Shown here one piece after another: positions 1 to 10,775 of a DNA stretch of 64,000 bases. The notes beneath the pieces were generated by a model. That model had not been told where the DNA came from, ran no database searches, and saw only the letters and a list, made by a program, of their open reading frames with translations. Where the stretch lies: assembly GCF_003286085.1 (NCBI RefSeq), contig NW_020825298.1, positions 13,888,001 to 13,952,000 on the forward strand, given 5' to 3'. Source of the stretch: Drosophila persimilis. Its lineage: Eukaryota > Arthropoda > Insecta > Diptera > Drosophilidae. Within the stretch, counting starts at the first letter, position 1, and every line of letters begins with the position of its first letter. The translations under genes were made by a program, and so were the position numbers.

Positions 1-124
1 CGATTTGAATATTCGTTTTGGCCATTAAAATGGAATATATTTTAGCTTTAAATGAATACTAACCCATGGAGCCAAACATGGCCAGGCACAACAAAGCACT
101 GATAACTATTTTAGCCATATTTAA

Positions 125-145
125 TGTGTGTGTGTGTGTGTGTGT
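125..145. repeat. (TG)n microsatellite
   Basis: About ten TG units in a row, seen directly. Ordinary insect microsatellite. Confidence 0.95.
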
Positions 146-2750
146 AGGATATATCCTTGTCCCTTGGTGGGGGAGCACTCGGAATAGGTAAAAAATGTAG
201 AGAGCGGACGCGTAGCGATGCTCTTTCAACGAGCTGACAATTTCGACTGTTTTGCGCTAGAAACGCAACGCAGATCTTAACTGGTGGAAAAAAATCCAAG
301 CCCAGGCGACAGCCAAAGCTCGAAGTCGGAGCGGCTGAAAGCCGGTACGTAGCCAAGACGTCGCTTGATCTTCTTCTAGCCAGCGAAAGATTGCGACAGC
401 TTTCAGCCTCAGTCGCAGTCTCAGCGTCAGGTTGCAATAAAAACCCAAACATGTTCATAAATAACAAGTAAACACAAAAGCAAAGCCATCAGATGGCATA
501 AATTTCAGGCGAAAATAAAAGCTTCCATTCCACTTGAGAGAATGAGTCAGTGCATCGCCATCGCCATCGCCAGCGCCATCTCCAATCTTTAGTCTCCATC
601 CTCCTTCCAGCAGGTTCTTCGCTAGCAACTGTCTCAAGTATTAATCAAACATCAAGCCACGAATCGTTATTCAATTTATGTTAATGTCTGATCTTCTGGG
701 ATTTACATATTTCGCACTCTTGTTTTCGTTGAACACACAGATCCCCAGAGGCATCAAATGAAACCTGAAAATCCAAGCTTAAAGTCAAGGTCGGACTGCT
801 GCGCCCAAGAGGCCGGCCGTACCAACCACCACGATTTGGATTTGACAATGATCGCGGTTTTTAGGCTTGAGGCAGAGTTAAGGTTTTTTCAAAGAATCCA
901 AACAAGTTTGGGACACCGATTTAAGCACTGAAGATGAATATTCAAGCGCTTAAGATGAAGATTATGGTAAGAGGAACACGAATCTTGAGGTTTAAACAGG
1001 CTAAAGAGGTAATGACGACAGCAAACGTTGTAGATAGAGGTAGAAGCTTCAAGTATAGCTTTATTAAAGGCAATCTAGACTTCTAGGGGCTCCATTTATC
1101 ACAAGAAGATATTGTTAAGGGTGCAGAAAAGACTTTTTCCTTCAATAAAAGCTTTGCTTGTACGCCAACCCCTTGCTCACTCGCCTCGATATGAGTATAA
1201 GATTGGATGAGGATCCCAATCCCGTTTGCACAATAGAGACGTTTCTCAAATGACTTCCAACTTGGAAGATCTCCCAGCAAGGATCAGACTTGATGGAAGA
1301 ACAATCCCCCGATATTCAATAAGATATATTATGGGCATGTATCATTTTCAAATTGATTTTTGTCTTTATTTTTACAATTTTCTTTACATTGTATACTTTC
1401 TCGCATTCTCTCGTCAGTTTTTTTTATTTGTGTCTGTGTGTTTTAGCCTTTCTTTATATTTTTCAGCTATAGTCCATGCTCAGCAGATTTTTGCACTTAA
1501 CTCTTACAAAAAATATATACTATATTTACGTGTGTTGTATTCTCCATAATCGACAAATTAGGACCGCGAAACTTTCCGAGTGCAAACTATAAAGAATTAA
1601 ACGTATAATAGTTGGCAGGCTAGATATCGCATTAAGAAGACTAATTAAATAGGAAAAATACAATACATACTCGTAGTTTGGACCCTGACTAAAGGCTCCC
1701 AAAAACTATAATTGAATTTTTCTATATACACAATATATTCGTAGCTTAAAGAAATGGTTGTAAAAAGTTCTGCACTTTCATTTATTTATGTACACGAAAA
1801 TTATTGTATGTGGAAATTAGAAAATGTTGTCTGGTTGTAATTTTGTTAATTCATTTCTTCATATAAATATTTAATATTCTTTTCATTTTCATTTTTTCTA
1901 AGGCACTTTAATACTCTTTACTTCAATACAAATATACTCTTTATTTTTTAGTTTTATAGACTATTTTTATTGGTTTTTTTTTTGTTTGTGTCTACTTTTT
2001 CAACAATGGGAGCTTCCTTGTCTACTTTTCGCCAACAATAGGGGTTTTCTTTAGGGTTTTAGTGATATTTTTTGAGTCTTACTAAATTTTGTTGAGCGCA
2101 TAAAACGAAGCGAAATATTTAAATGAAAGACTTATTTGCTAGACATCGAATAGATCCAATAGATACAAAGATACACCAATGTTGTTCCCAAGTCGCTCTC
2201 AAAAATGTCTTTTTTTCGTCTACATCCAACACACAGCTGCTTAAATCTAATATTATTTCGTATTTCTCTGCTTTTTTTTTGTATTATTTCGATAAGGCCT
2301 ATTCAACAAACAAAACCTTCAGCATTCGATCGATTTTTTGTTTCGATTTAGTTTCGATTTTCTTTTCTCATTATGTTTTTAACATTTATATGTGCACAAG
2401 TTTGACTTAATGTTCAACACTAATAAAAAACATATACAAAACTAATTTTAAGTTTGGGTTTTTTTTTAAATGTTTTTCATCTCTGTTTTTCCATCATCAT
2501 CGCTTATCATTTAAACGTTCTTCTCTGCTCGTCTCTCGCTTTTACTAGTACAAATATCACGGTTTTTCTTTTTTGCATTTACGCTTATTGAAATGTGGTT
2601 TTTCTTTCAATTCAAGCATTAGCTCCCTTTCCATATTCTTTGTCTTTGTCTTTCTATTTTTTTTGTTGTTTTTTTTTGTATAATTCGTAATATTAATTGT
2701 GGTTTTTTTTACTGGTAGCCCTCTAATTTTTTTTAGCAACTCTCAAAAGT
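146..2750. other. Non-coding flank, AT-rich in its right half
   Basis: No reading frame here has protein-like composition. The part from about 1300 to 2750 is rich in T and A runs. The only notable sub-feature is a GC-richer motif at 1161-1197 that recurs elsewhere in the window (listed separately). Part of it may be 3' UTR or downstream flank of the minus-strand glycosyltransferase gene. Confidence 0.6.
1161..1197 (+). repeat. Copy 1 of a dispersed GC-rich motif
   Basis: Contains a CGCCAACCCC block, then GCTCACTCGC, then TCGATATGAGTA. The same blocks recur at 33172-33217 (with about ten extra bases between the last two), and the first two recur in part at 40917-40936. The surroundings are otherwise unlike. 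It is probably a fragment of a dispersed element; I do not recognise the family. Confidence 0.55.
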
Positions 2751-2798
2751 CTATGTGTAATACGTAGTTTTATTTGTAACATTTGTCTGCTATTTTTG

Positions 2799-2833
2799 CT
2801 TTCTAATCTACGTTTTGGTCTTTGCAGGTAAGT
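2799..2833 (+). other. Recursive-splice-like (ratchet) site
   Basis: A good 3' splice site, TTTGCAG, is directly followed by a consensus 5' splice site, GTAAGT, with the junction at 2827/2828. A CTAAT branch-point match lies about 20 nt upstream in a T-rich tract. This zero-length-exon arrangement is the known Drosophila ratchet-site architecture of very long introns. It is on the plus strand, opposite to the nearby glycosyltransferase gene, so it would need a plus-strand transcript crossing the left part of the window. Chance occurrence is possible. Confidence 0.3.
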
Positions 2834-3164
2834 CTACAATTGCCCATATGAAAAATAGTTATGGCCCTAACAGAACCATGACAAAATGGTTAGACATCAG
2901 ATGGTTATCTCTCTCTCTCGTTTCTGGTATACAAAAAGTTGAGTATTTCGATAAAGAAAAGGATAAAGGAAGGCATTTAAAAGAAACTCAACTTTCGTGA
3001 ATGTATGTGGATTGAATGGATTGAATAATTCGGCTAAACTATAAGATAAACTTAGGCTTAAAGGAGAACACCTTAACTTAATAGTAATTGAATAATGACT
3101 GCGCCTAAGAGTAGTAGTACTCGTATGAGAGAAATCCAACCAAATCCTCGAGTGTCTGTGTGTC

Positions 3165-3190
3165 TTTGTGTGTGTGTGTGTGTGTGTGTG
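3165..3190. repeat. (TG)n microsatellite, interrupted
   Basis: GT/TG repeat seen directly, inside the presumed 3' UTR of the minus-strand gene. Confidence 0.9.
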
Positions 3191-3321
3191 GTAATGAATA
3201 ATATTTACAGGAAGATTATATGGAGGAAGTATGTAGGAACCATACTCTACCATGGTTCCCCGTTTTCGGAGCAGAACTAAAGACCACAAAAATCGATCTA
3301 CGTTTAACGTACTTAAGCCGT

Positions 3322-3342
3322 GCTCTCTCTCTCTCTCTCTCG
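3322..3342. repeat. (CT)n microsatellite
   Basis: Uninterrupted CT dinucleotides. A second, interrupted CT tract lies at 3438-3466. On the minus strand these read as GA repeats. Confidence 0.9.
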
Positions 3343-3532
3343 ATCTTTCTCTATTCTAAAGGCGGCTGTAGAAAAGAAAAGAGCAATCCCATTCCCTGGA
3401 ACAAAAGATCTGATATCCTAAGACCTAACTAAGGTAATGCTCTCTCTATCTCCCTCTCTCTCTCTTGCTATTAAATCCTAGGGCTAAGTCTCTAGCTAAT
3501 TTTTGTAAGACACGCACTTGGAGGGCGCATCC

Positions 3533-3620
3533 AATGCCATAGTTTAGATAGATAGATAGATAGATAGATAGTCTATCTGTATATTTGCATCTCTGTATCT
3601 GTATCTGTATCTATGGCATT
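3533..3620. repeat. GATA/TATC repeat bounded by a perfect 10-bp inverted repeat
   Basis: AATGCCATAG at 3533-3542 is the exact reverse complement of CTATGGCATT at 3611-3620. Between the arms the left half is (TAGA)n and the right half is rich in TATCTG, so the two halves can also pair. The whole could fold into a long hairpin in DNA or in the presumed 3' UTR RNA of the GT49 gene. The repeats and the arms are seen directly; any function is inferred. Confidence 0.85.
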
Positions 3621-3709
3621 GCAAATAGTAATAGTGTTGTTGGTTGTTGTAGTCTTTTCGCCTTGGCCTTGGCCCTCAATCCGCTCAAATCCGGCTTCAG
3701 AATTAGTTA

Positions 3710-5631
3710 CTATATCGCACATCCCCTGCGCATGCCGTACATGATCTTCAGTTCGGGATAAATGATCTTTCGTATCAGCTGATTCGTCTTGCCCGACAAC
3801 ATGGCACGTCGGTTATCCTTTTTCAGCACTTTAATGCCGGGTTTATGCACCAGAAATGCATTGTCCAGGATATGGAACTCGTAATCCAAGACGCACAGAG
3901 CATAGCCCTGAAAGAAAGATATGTTCCAGAAGGGCTTCCAATGGGGTATCTTCATTCGATACTCACCTGTGGCATCTTGTCACTCTTGCCCTCCCAACTG
4001 AGCCGCTCATCGTAGTGCGGATCCGCATGGGTTCCAATATAGATGGGCTCCCAATGGACATAGTAGCCAGTGCGTTTCCCTATGGATACAGAGACTCTGT
4101 TAGATATGGCCTGGCTTCGGGCGTTTCTATAGCATTTACCTATGTGAAACACACTCAATTCATCTGTTTCATTGGCAGACATCCATTCCTTGGACTTGGG
4201 AACACCGTGACAGCTGGCGCAGACGCGTTTATGGAAGGGTATCGCCTTGCCCGTGCGTAGGAACTCCTGCAGCTCTGTCTTGTCATGAGGGACCGGAGAA
4301 CTCTCCTCCACCTCGAATATGGCAAGGGGAAACACTCTAAAAAGAGAACAGGGAATTAGTCTAAAACACGGTTATACATCGTTTAAAAACCCACCTTGGC
4401 GCCTTTCTCCTTAAATACTGCTCGTTTCGAGCAATCATTTCAAGGAACTTCTTGACCAAGCCCGGATTCGGGTACAGCTCAATATCCGAGGCCAGGATAA
4501 AGTGCGTCAGGGCCGAGTCGCGGGCGATATTCCGGCCCACATTCACCGGGTACAAGAGCTTCTTCTGGGCCTTGTACAGGTGTCCCGACGTAATGTTGAA
4601 GTACGGCGCCGGCAGGGTGCAGTTGTAGCCGGTCTTGAAGACGTCCTGCGGCTTGGGCACCGCCCTGGGTATGTGTTTGGTGCCAAAGTAAATGTGAAAA
4701 GTGGTGTAGGCACGCACCAGATGGCTCCCCGGCAGACATTCCCTCAGATACCGAATGGAGTCCACTGTGGGCTGGAAATCCGTGCCCGGCGCATGCATGG
4801 CTATGCTCACGGGGGCATTCCAGCGCTCCAGCAGGGGGATGAGGTTGTCGAGGAACGTGTAGTCCGCGTGGGTGGTGTATGTGATAGATTCGTGGCACTT
4901 GATTTCGCCGTGCTCCGCCCGCACGTAGTTCTGCAGGACCCAGAAGTCGCCGCGCTGCAGCGTCTGCTGATGGTAGTCGCGATCGTAGCAATTGATCAGC
5001 GATCTCACTCGCTCCTCCAGCTCCTTCTCGTCGCCGGTGACGATGTAGCCATCGGATTGTGTGTTGTTGAGCTCTGGATTCGGCGGATTAGCCACCCCGA
5101 TGCCGCCTGCCCCAATGTTCCCAATCACCTGGGAGGGATCGTTCACGACGGGTGCTCCACCGCTGTCGTTGGCAGGAATGACAGGAGCAATCTCCGGCGC
5201 TTGGGGTGCCGCTGCTTGGGCTGCCGCTGCGGCCGCCTCTGCCGCTGCTGCTGCGGCCCCTGTGGCGTCCGCATTGGCCAGCAGCCGCTCCTCCGCTTCA
5301 AAGATCTCCGCTAGCTGCAAACAAAAGACTCGGTTAATCCTCAGATGTCCCAGAGAGGGTTTCTAGCACTCACATCCCGATGCTTGGCAGTGGGCGGCTG
5401 TTGCGGCGGCTGTTGCGGCCCTTGTGACGCGGCTGCCATTTGCAAGGCCGACACCACAGGCTGCTGCTGTTCCTGCAGCATGAAGCTGCCGCCATTGGCG
5501 AAGTTATTGCCGCCGCCAATCATCAGCTGACTGCCAATGTACAAAATTACGGCAATATTTATGAGAATGCTGCAGCGCAGCAGCCAATTACGGCGCGAGA
5601 ACATTTTCTGGCCCAAAGGCTCAAAGCGCAT
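3710..5631 (-). CDS. GT49-family glycosyltransferase, B4GAT1/LARGE-like, five coding exons
   Basis: Predicted Golgi type II membrane glycosyltransferase of family GT49. Human B4GAT1 in this family adds glucuronic acid in matriglycan synthesis on dystroglycan; the donor and acceptor of this protein are unknown. Coding exons on the minus strand: 5374-5631, 4395-5314, 4140-4336, 3967-4079 and 3710-3907. They total 1686 nt, giving 561 aa plus TAG. All introns are 58-60 nt with GT..AG ends (donors GTGAGT, GTGGGT, GTAAAT, GTGAGT). Residues 12-38 form a signal anchor (WLLRCSILINIAVILYIG). A Q/P-rich then alanine-rich stem runs to about residue 180. The catalytic region runs from about 190 to 550 and includes SDIELYP (DxE at 363-365, where DxD is usual), YVHWEPIYIGT and VLDYEFHILDNAFLVH. 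NCT and NIT sequons precede the DxE. The third intron (4080-4139) is 60 nt without an in-frame stop, so a naive ORF reads through it; splicing restores the family sequence. The ATG at 5629-5631 lies 7 nt after a 3' splice site, implying an upstream 5' UTR exon. The product may correspond to fly CG9171, but that is from memory and uncertain. Confidence 0.9.
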
Positions 5632-5638
5632 GTTGTAG

Positions 5639-5660
5639 CTGCAAAGAAAATGCGGGAAAT
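5639..5660 (-). other. 3' splice site just before the GT49 start codon
   Basis: On the minus strand the sequence reads CATTTTCTTTGCAG and then CTACAAC before the ATG. This is a strong acceptor, with the exon starting at 5638. It shows that the transcript has at least one more exon upstream (at higher coordinates), so the promoter is not adjacent to the coding sequence. Confidence 0.7.
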
Positions 5661-7280
5661 ATCTTGATTAATTATGGAGTTTGTTACCAGGAAGAGAAGA
5701 AATGGCACATGGAATATTGAGAGGCTGTAAAACAATCAACCTTTGGGTTTTCGTTGATTTTTGGATACATTTCCAGGTCCTAAAACAATTTCAGGAGCCA
5801 ATGAGTGTTCCTACGGAATAGAGTAACTCCAGAACATATTCTCAAGAAATGATTGACTGTAATCTCACTCTTTTAGTCGGATATACCCCCCAAAATTGAG
5901 GGCAAGCAAACAACCCTCAATTATGTAATGATTATCTTTAATCGTACCTACAATTACCATTAATCAGACTCTAATAGCACCCCATTACTGCTTATCCCAG
6001 TTCCAGTTTCGTTTCTTCAACGAACTCTAAGGAAAAGCTTGAGAACTATTCCCATTAATGCTCTAAATATATACATATTCATGTAAAACAAAAGAAATAA
6101 TACGAGTCTTTAAGGTCTTCAGAACCTCTACGTGGAGAGGGAATTCAATATATCTATTAGATTCTAGCCCAAAACAAAAATTCCCTAGACAGAGACGCCA
6201 TTAACATTCTTTTAACATGGCGCTGTTAGCTTTTATTAGCAGAACTGTTAACAGAGCGCCCTCTGTGCTGACTTGGGCAAAGCCGCACGTAGTTGGCATT
6301 CCGCTAGGTGGCGTTTGGTGTGAGATGTCGAAAATGTTAAAGTTTTGAGTTAACTGTTACAGTTGTTGAGTAATTGGTATGGCAAGATAAGTTATCTTTA
6401 AATAATATGGGTGGTCGCCAATGGTTCAAATTGATTTATAGAAAACTTAAAAGCGCGTAGAACAGAATAAATTGTATCCTGGGATGGGGATTGTCTGCAG
6501 GAAAGAAATAACTCTTTTAGTGGAGATATCCTGAAAGGGTTTTTTAAGCTGCACTCAAATGTGTATTTGACTCTAAAAAAAAGCGGAAGTTGATCTTGTA
6601 TAACGCGTAATCTCACTGCTGATACTTTTCCATCTCAAAGTGTCACTAATTCGCAATAAATTGAGGATCAAAAGCTTTCGAGCACCAAATAAATGTGATT
6701 TTGCACATTAATTGAACCAATTTCGTGTTTTGACCAAATAGCAGCTAAGCCACACGTAAATATTTATAGTCTCCGCATTTTAAAGCACAAATATAATCTT
6801 ATCGTCAATTTTTTGTAGCCTTTTTCACTCTCCGATTTTATAATTTTTCTAGTTTTCTTTCCGCACTTTCATAAAGCCTTTATCCAAAAAAAATATAAAA
6901 ATATTCTTCCCAAGCCAAACCATGCCTTTGGTTTCACAGTCATAAGCGTAAACACAGGAATTTATTCATTAGCACTCCGGTACTCGTATGATCAAGTGTG
7001 AATCACTTTACGCGCTGTTAAAAATGTATGTTAAGCAGAATTAATGATGGATCCAGTCTTTAAAAGAAAACCTGTACTCCAGGCTGGCCTCCTGGTTGGA
7101 TTAAACTTGAGGAATAGCTTGGAAACACTTGCCTCTTGGGGGATTCCATGTCCGTTCCGAACCGCAAGGCTAGACGAACCGCAAGGTTGAGCACTTGACG
7201 CGAAACTGTTGGACCTTTTGGCTTGCAAGTGGATATATCTTTCCGCCGCACACCGTCACTTGGGACGTGCTTTCTCCTCT
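5661..7280. other. Non-coding, probably intron of the GT49 gene
   Basis: No supported coding region. AT-rich sequence with scattered stop codons in all frames. It lies between the acceptor at 5639 and the candidate donor at 7281, so it would be the first intron if the 7.3 kb exon is real. Confidence 0.5.
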
Positions 7281-7286
7281 ACTTAC

Positions 7287-7390
7287 GTAGTGTACTTTAT
7301 TTACGTTTCTTATCAGCGTTAATGTTATCATTGGCCGCGTAATTGGCCCCAACAAAATGTCGCACAGGAAGTGCTTGCGTAGGCTACGGT
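7287..7390 (-). other. Candidate 5' non-coding exon of the GT49 gene
   Basis: On the minus strand a GTAAGT donor is the complement of 7281-7286, with the exon ending at 7287 (last bases TAC, not the preferred AAG or CAG). Joined to the acceptor at 5639 it would make a 1.65 kb 5' UTR intron. The upstream edge near 7390 is a guess, because no clear initiator was found on this strand. It competes with the exon at 53065-53122 for the same role. Confidence 0.25.
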
Positions 7391-7422
7391 TCTGACAGGA
7401 GCTTCATTCCCGGCTCTCGACT

Positions 7423-7487
7423 TATAAATAGCCGTAGACGTGTACGGTGTGAATGTTCTCTTAGTTCTGCGCATTTTCCGGGTGAGT
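7423..7487 (+). promoter_or_regulatory. TATA promoter with short first exon and splice donor, plus strand
   Basis: TATAAATAG begins at 7423. Transcription would start near 7453-7463, where TTAGTT resembles an initiator. A consensus donor CCGG/GTGAGT follows, with the exon ending at 7481, so a first exon of only about 20-30 nt is implied. No plus-strand downstream exon could be tied to it. It may be divergent with the minus-strand donor at 7281. Confidence 0.35.
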
Positions 7488-9600
7488 TAATGCCATTTTA
7501 AGTAGATTTTAAGCGCAGTTCACGCGAAAAACCACAGCAACCAGGGGATCGCACAAACGGGTTTTGCATTAAAAAATAAAAAACCGAACAGCATGGAATG
7601 CCCCTCCAAAACGAGAGTGCAACGACATTTGTTCGCTGTCATCAGCCATTAGTCACAAAAACAGAATCCCTTTAAATTCAATAAGCATGTGAGATGTTTT
7701 TACAAATGAAATGAAACGATTCCGGTAGCGAAAACAGGGAGTACTTTGGAAATGCAGCTGAAATGTGAAACTTTTTAAATTGAAATTCTACTGAGAGGTT
7801 CTTAAATATAATGGGTTTTCGGTATTCAAATAGTAGGTAAATATTTAGCTGGAAGTTTTTCAAATTCATTGAAAATTCTGTTGCACTTTTGGTGGCGAAA
7901 GAAACGATAAATTTTATTGCCTTTTTTATACACATACATAGAATCAATTTTTATTTCTTGGGATTGGGTTTTTTTTTTATCATTCTTTTGGGACAATTGG
8001 GAAAACATTCGACTCAAAAATTAATCAATTATATCAGTTATCAGTATTTGTTCATAGAAGATATATATGTCTCTAGTATTCAATTGGGCCCTACACTATC
8101 AGTATCCATTTGAGGATATAATATATAATTTCAAGGAAGCCTTTATTGAATAAACTCTCAGTTAATCCCAAGCCAGAACATGTGCTAAGAAGAGGTACAA
8201 TTAAAGCCCGATTACGAGTATCGTATGACTACGTGAGGAGGGGTTTTCCTCAACCGAAACTCCAAGAGCACTAAAGTGCTTTATTGAAGGTGATTTTTGA
8301 TAGCCGCAGCCGCAAACAGAAGCAGCCAACAGCCGCGCTAAAAAAATACTCATTTGAAGCACGTATTCACGTAGTATTTATAGAAATCGCCTTTAAAGCA
8401 GTTGAGATTCCCCAATCAATCCCCCATATAATGCTCTCATTACGACCGAAAGTTTTCACGCCACTTCCACTTCCTGTAGAAAACTTTCTTCAGTTTTACG
8501 GATAGTCACGCAGCGCTTGTCAAACTTTGCTGCGCGCCTCAGAAACTGTGCAAGAAAAGTCTCGCAAGGGAGAAAACAAATTTAATTTGCAAAACACTCG
8601 GCAAGCGTTGAATAAACAAAAGTACTGGTATTTTTTGCGCAATTTCTGACACTTTCCAACAAAAAAAAAAGTGTACAATTAAGAACAGGCCACGCCCTAG
8701 GAGAACTCTTTGTTGCCCCCAAAAACGATCATCGCTTTGGAGGCCTTATATTTCTATGGAATACAAATTTATTGGGCGGCTGTGCGCGGCTTCTGGACAT
8801 CAGATCGGATCAGATTCATTCATTCATTAGTGGGACGGACACAGCGCCCTGGGGGTCCACACGAGCTCTCCGAAAATCTATCTGAGGGTTCGGTTTCTTC
8901 TGGGGTTCAATGCACCATCGACAAGTGTGTGGCGCATGCGAGGGCCGCCTGGAGAGTGCCCGAAAGTGCCACCGGTTTTCTCTGTGTGCGTGTCTGTGTG
9001 TGTTTCTGGGGCATTGTCGTAGCCGTATAGCCGTACTCGTATGATGATGAATTTGCATAGCCCGCGGCGCGGCTAGGCCTCCAAACATCACATCCAACTC
9101 CCCAAAGTAATCCACACATCTTTACGCACACAGGAAACATACTACAACAGCAACAAGAAGCAACTACAACTACAACTTCGAGTGGAAAACAACAAACAAC
9201 CAACAACCAAACAGCATCACAATCTGCGGTCTGGCCAGCGGGCAATTTGATAAAAAACAAAAAAAAAAAACTTGAGCTCTCTGGCCGCAGAACAGAACAC
9301 TCGGCAACAAGTCTTTTTTCAGACTCGGACTTGGGCTTCACTTGGTCTTTTTATGATCACATTTGGCATCATAATCGTGTCTACGGCCCAGACTTCGATA
9401 GCTGACAGTTTGCTATACACTTCCAGAGGGTATAACGATTTGTAGAAGGTGTTTGGGCCATAGAGAAGATACAAATACCGATATACATATATTTTTATTA
9501 GTTTTTAAAGCATTACAGACTTAGGGTGCCCCAAGATCGATGGTTGGTGCCTCTATAAGTTAGTACTTGGGATTCTAGAAGGTAGATCCACTCGTTGGCT
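7488..9600. other. Non-coding
   Basis: No coding region supported. Contains an initiator-like TTCAGTT near 8492 without other promoter elements, and a GAGGGTATAACG sequence near 9426 of the kind seen in Helitron/DINE-1 debris. Confidence 0.5.
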
Positions 9601-9935
9601 AGAGAATCCGATTAATTACTTGCACAGATTGTGAGTTTTTCGAAGTATTTCACGCAGTAGATACCTCAGAATTGGTTGGTAGAATCCAGAAAAGGTAGCA
9701 ATTGCCTTTCGATAAGCCCGATAGTAAGAGAATCTGTTTGATTCCTTCCACAAATTGCTATTTTTCCGAAGTATTTAATGGAATAGGAACATAGGAAACC
9801 CTTTAGATCAATTTAGGGAACGTGGATAAGGTTTATTCACTCATTTCGAAGATATATGATTGCTGCTTTCCGTAGACTGTTCCCTTTTCAAAGTATTCAT
9901 TGAAAAGATACTATGGAAACCCTTCAGATCGTTTA
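9601..9935 (+). repeat. Decayed tandem repeat, three copies of about 125 bp
   Basis: CGAAGTATTT at 9641 and 9767 and CAAAGTATTC at 9889 are spaced 126 and 122 bp apart. Each is preceded by a similar block (GAGAATCCGATTAATT at 9602 and GAGAATCTGTTTGATT at 9728). The last two are followed by GGAAACCCTT-AGATC blocks. The copies are strongly diverged, so this is an old duplication. No coding potential. Confidence 0.7.
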
Positions 9936-10449
9936 TGATTTATAAAAATGGTACATCTAAAAGAGTATCTACGAGTATATCTTCGCTGCCGTTTCCCATA
10001 TAGAATCTCCACAAGCAATAGATCTCCAAGAGTATCTCAATCTTCGTTAACCCCCAAAAATCTATACTTTCGTTCTGGTTTATGATTTTTTTTCTTTTCT
10101 TCAGCTTGGCTTGTGTGACTTGTTATTGTTGTTGCTGCTGTGGTGGCTGTGGCTGCTCTGGTGATTATGCAAAATTTCCGCTCAAGAAATCAGTCTAACG
10201 TACAAATTTGGAGCAAAACGTGAGAATTTTTATGAGTTTTCAATTTGAAGTTGTGTGTGCCCCCAAAAATATTGCCAGCACAAAAGTAGGCGTTTGCCTC
10301 CTCAAGTGCGCGACACACGTTTCGCGGCGCTCTCTTTGGCCACACAATAAATGCTGAAACGAAGTGTGGGACGGATGGCTGGAAATCACTCAAAGATGAA
10401 ATTAGTTGTGTGATAAATTGTTCAGATATGGTTCATTTGTCCTTTTTTG

Positions 10450-10775
10450 GGGCGGGTATGCGGACCTAGATTTCAATGGTAGATGGGAATATTTTGAGTC
10501 GCCCTCCATTGCTCCCTAAAGTTGTGAATCTAAGAAACGCGGACTTAAATCTCCTTCAGAATTTCCTCTAACATGCTCCATCTTAAGAGCACATTCAATG
10601 CGGATCTAGTATGGTCTTTTCGACCATTGCTAACGCCCTCCGCCTTCTGTTTTATATCTCCAACATCTCTAGCAATCGTTCTCTAGACCAAAATGTATTT
10701 TAAGAACCAATGCGGACATAGATTCAGAACATTACGAACGCCCACTGCCTTCTGTTCTACATAAAACCCTATAAA
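10450..10775 (+). repeat. Decayed tandem repeat, three copies of 110-140 bp
   Basis: ATGCGGAC/TCTAG or ATGCGGACATAG occurs at 10458, 10598 and 10710. Each is followed at a similar distance by a CGCCC-CC/AC-GCC/ATT block and then CTTCTGTT in the last two. This differs in sequence from the repeat at 9601-9935 but has the same style and age. Confidence 0.65.

Larger units (their letters stand above)
2769..3709 (-). other. Probable 3' UTR of the GT49 glycosyltransferase gene
   Basis: This region follows the TAG stop at 3710-3712 on the minus strand. The first canonical AATAAA I found reading away from the stop is the complement of 2769-2774, so cleavage may fall near 2750. The interval holds CT and GT microsatellites and a long GATA/TATC hairpin at 3533-3620. 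The extent is inferred, and nearer variant signals cannot be excluded. Confidence 0.4.

Noticed and set aside
4502..5314. 270-codon plus-strand frame
   Set aside because: It is the antisense shadow of GT49 exon 2.
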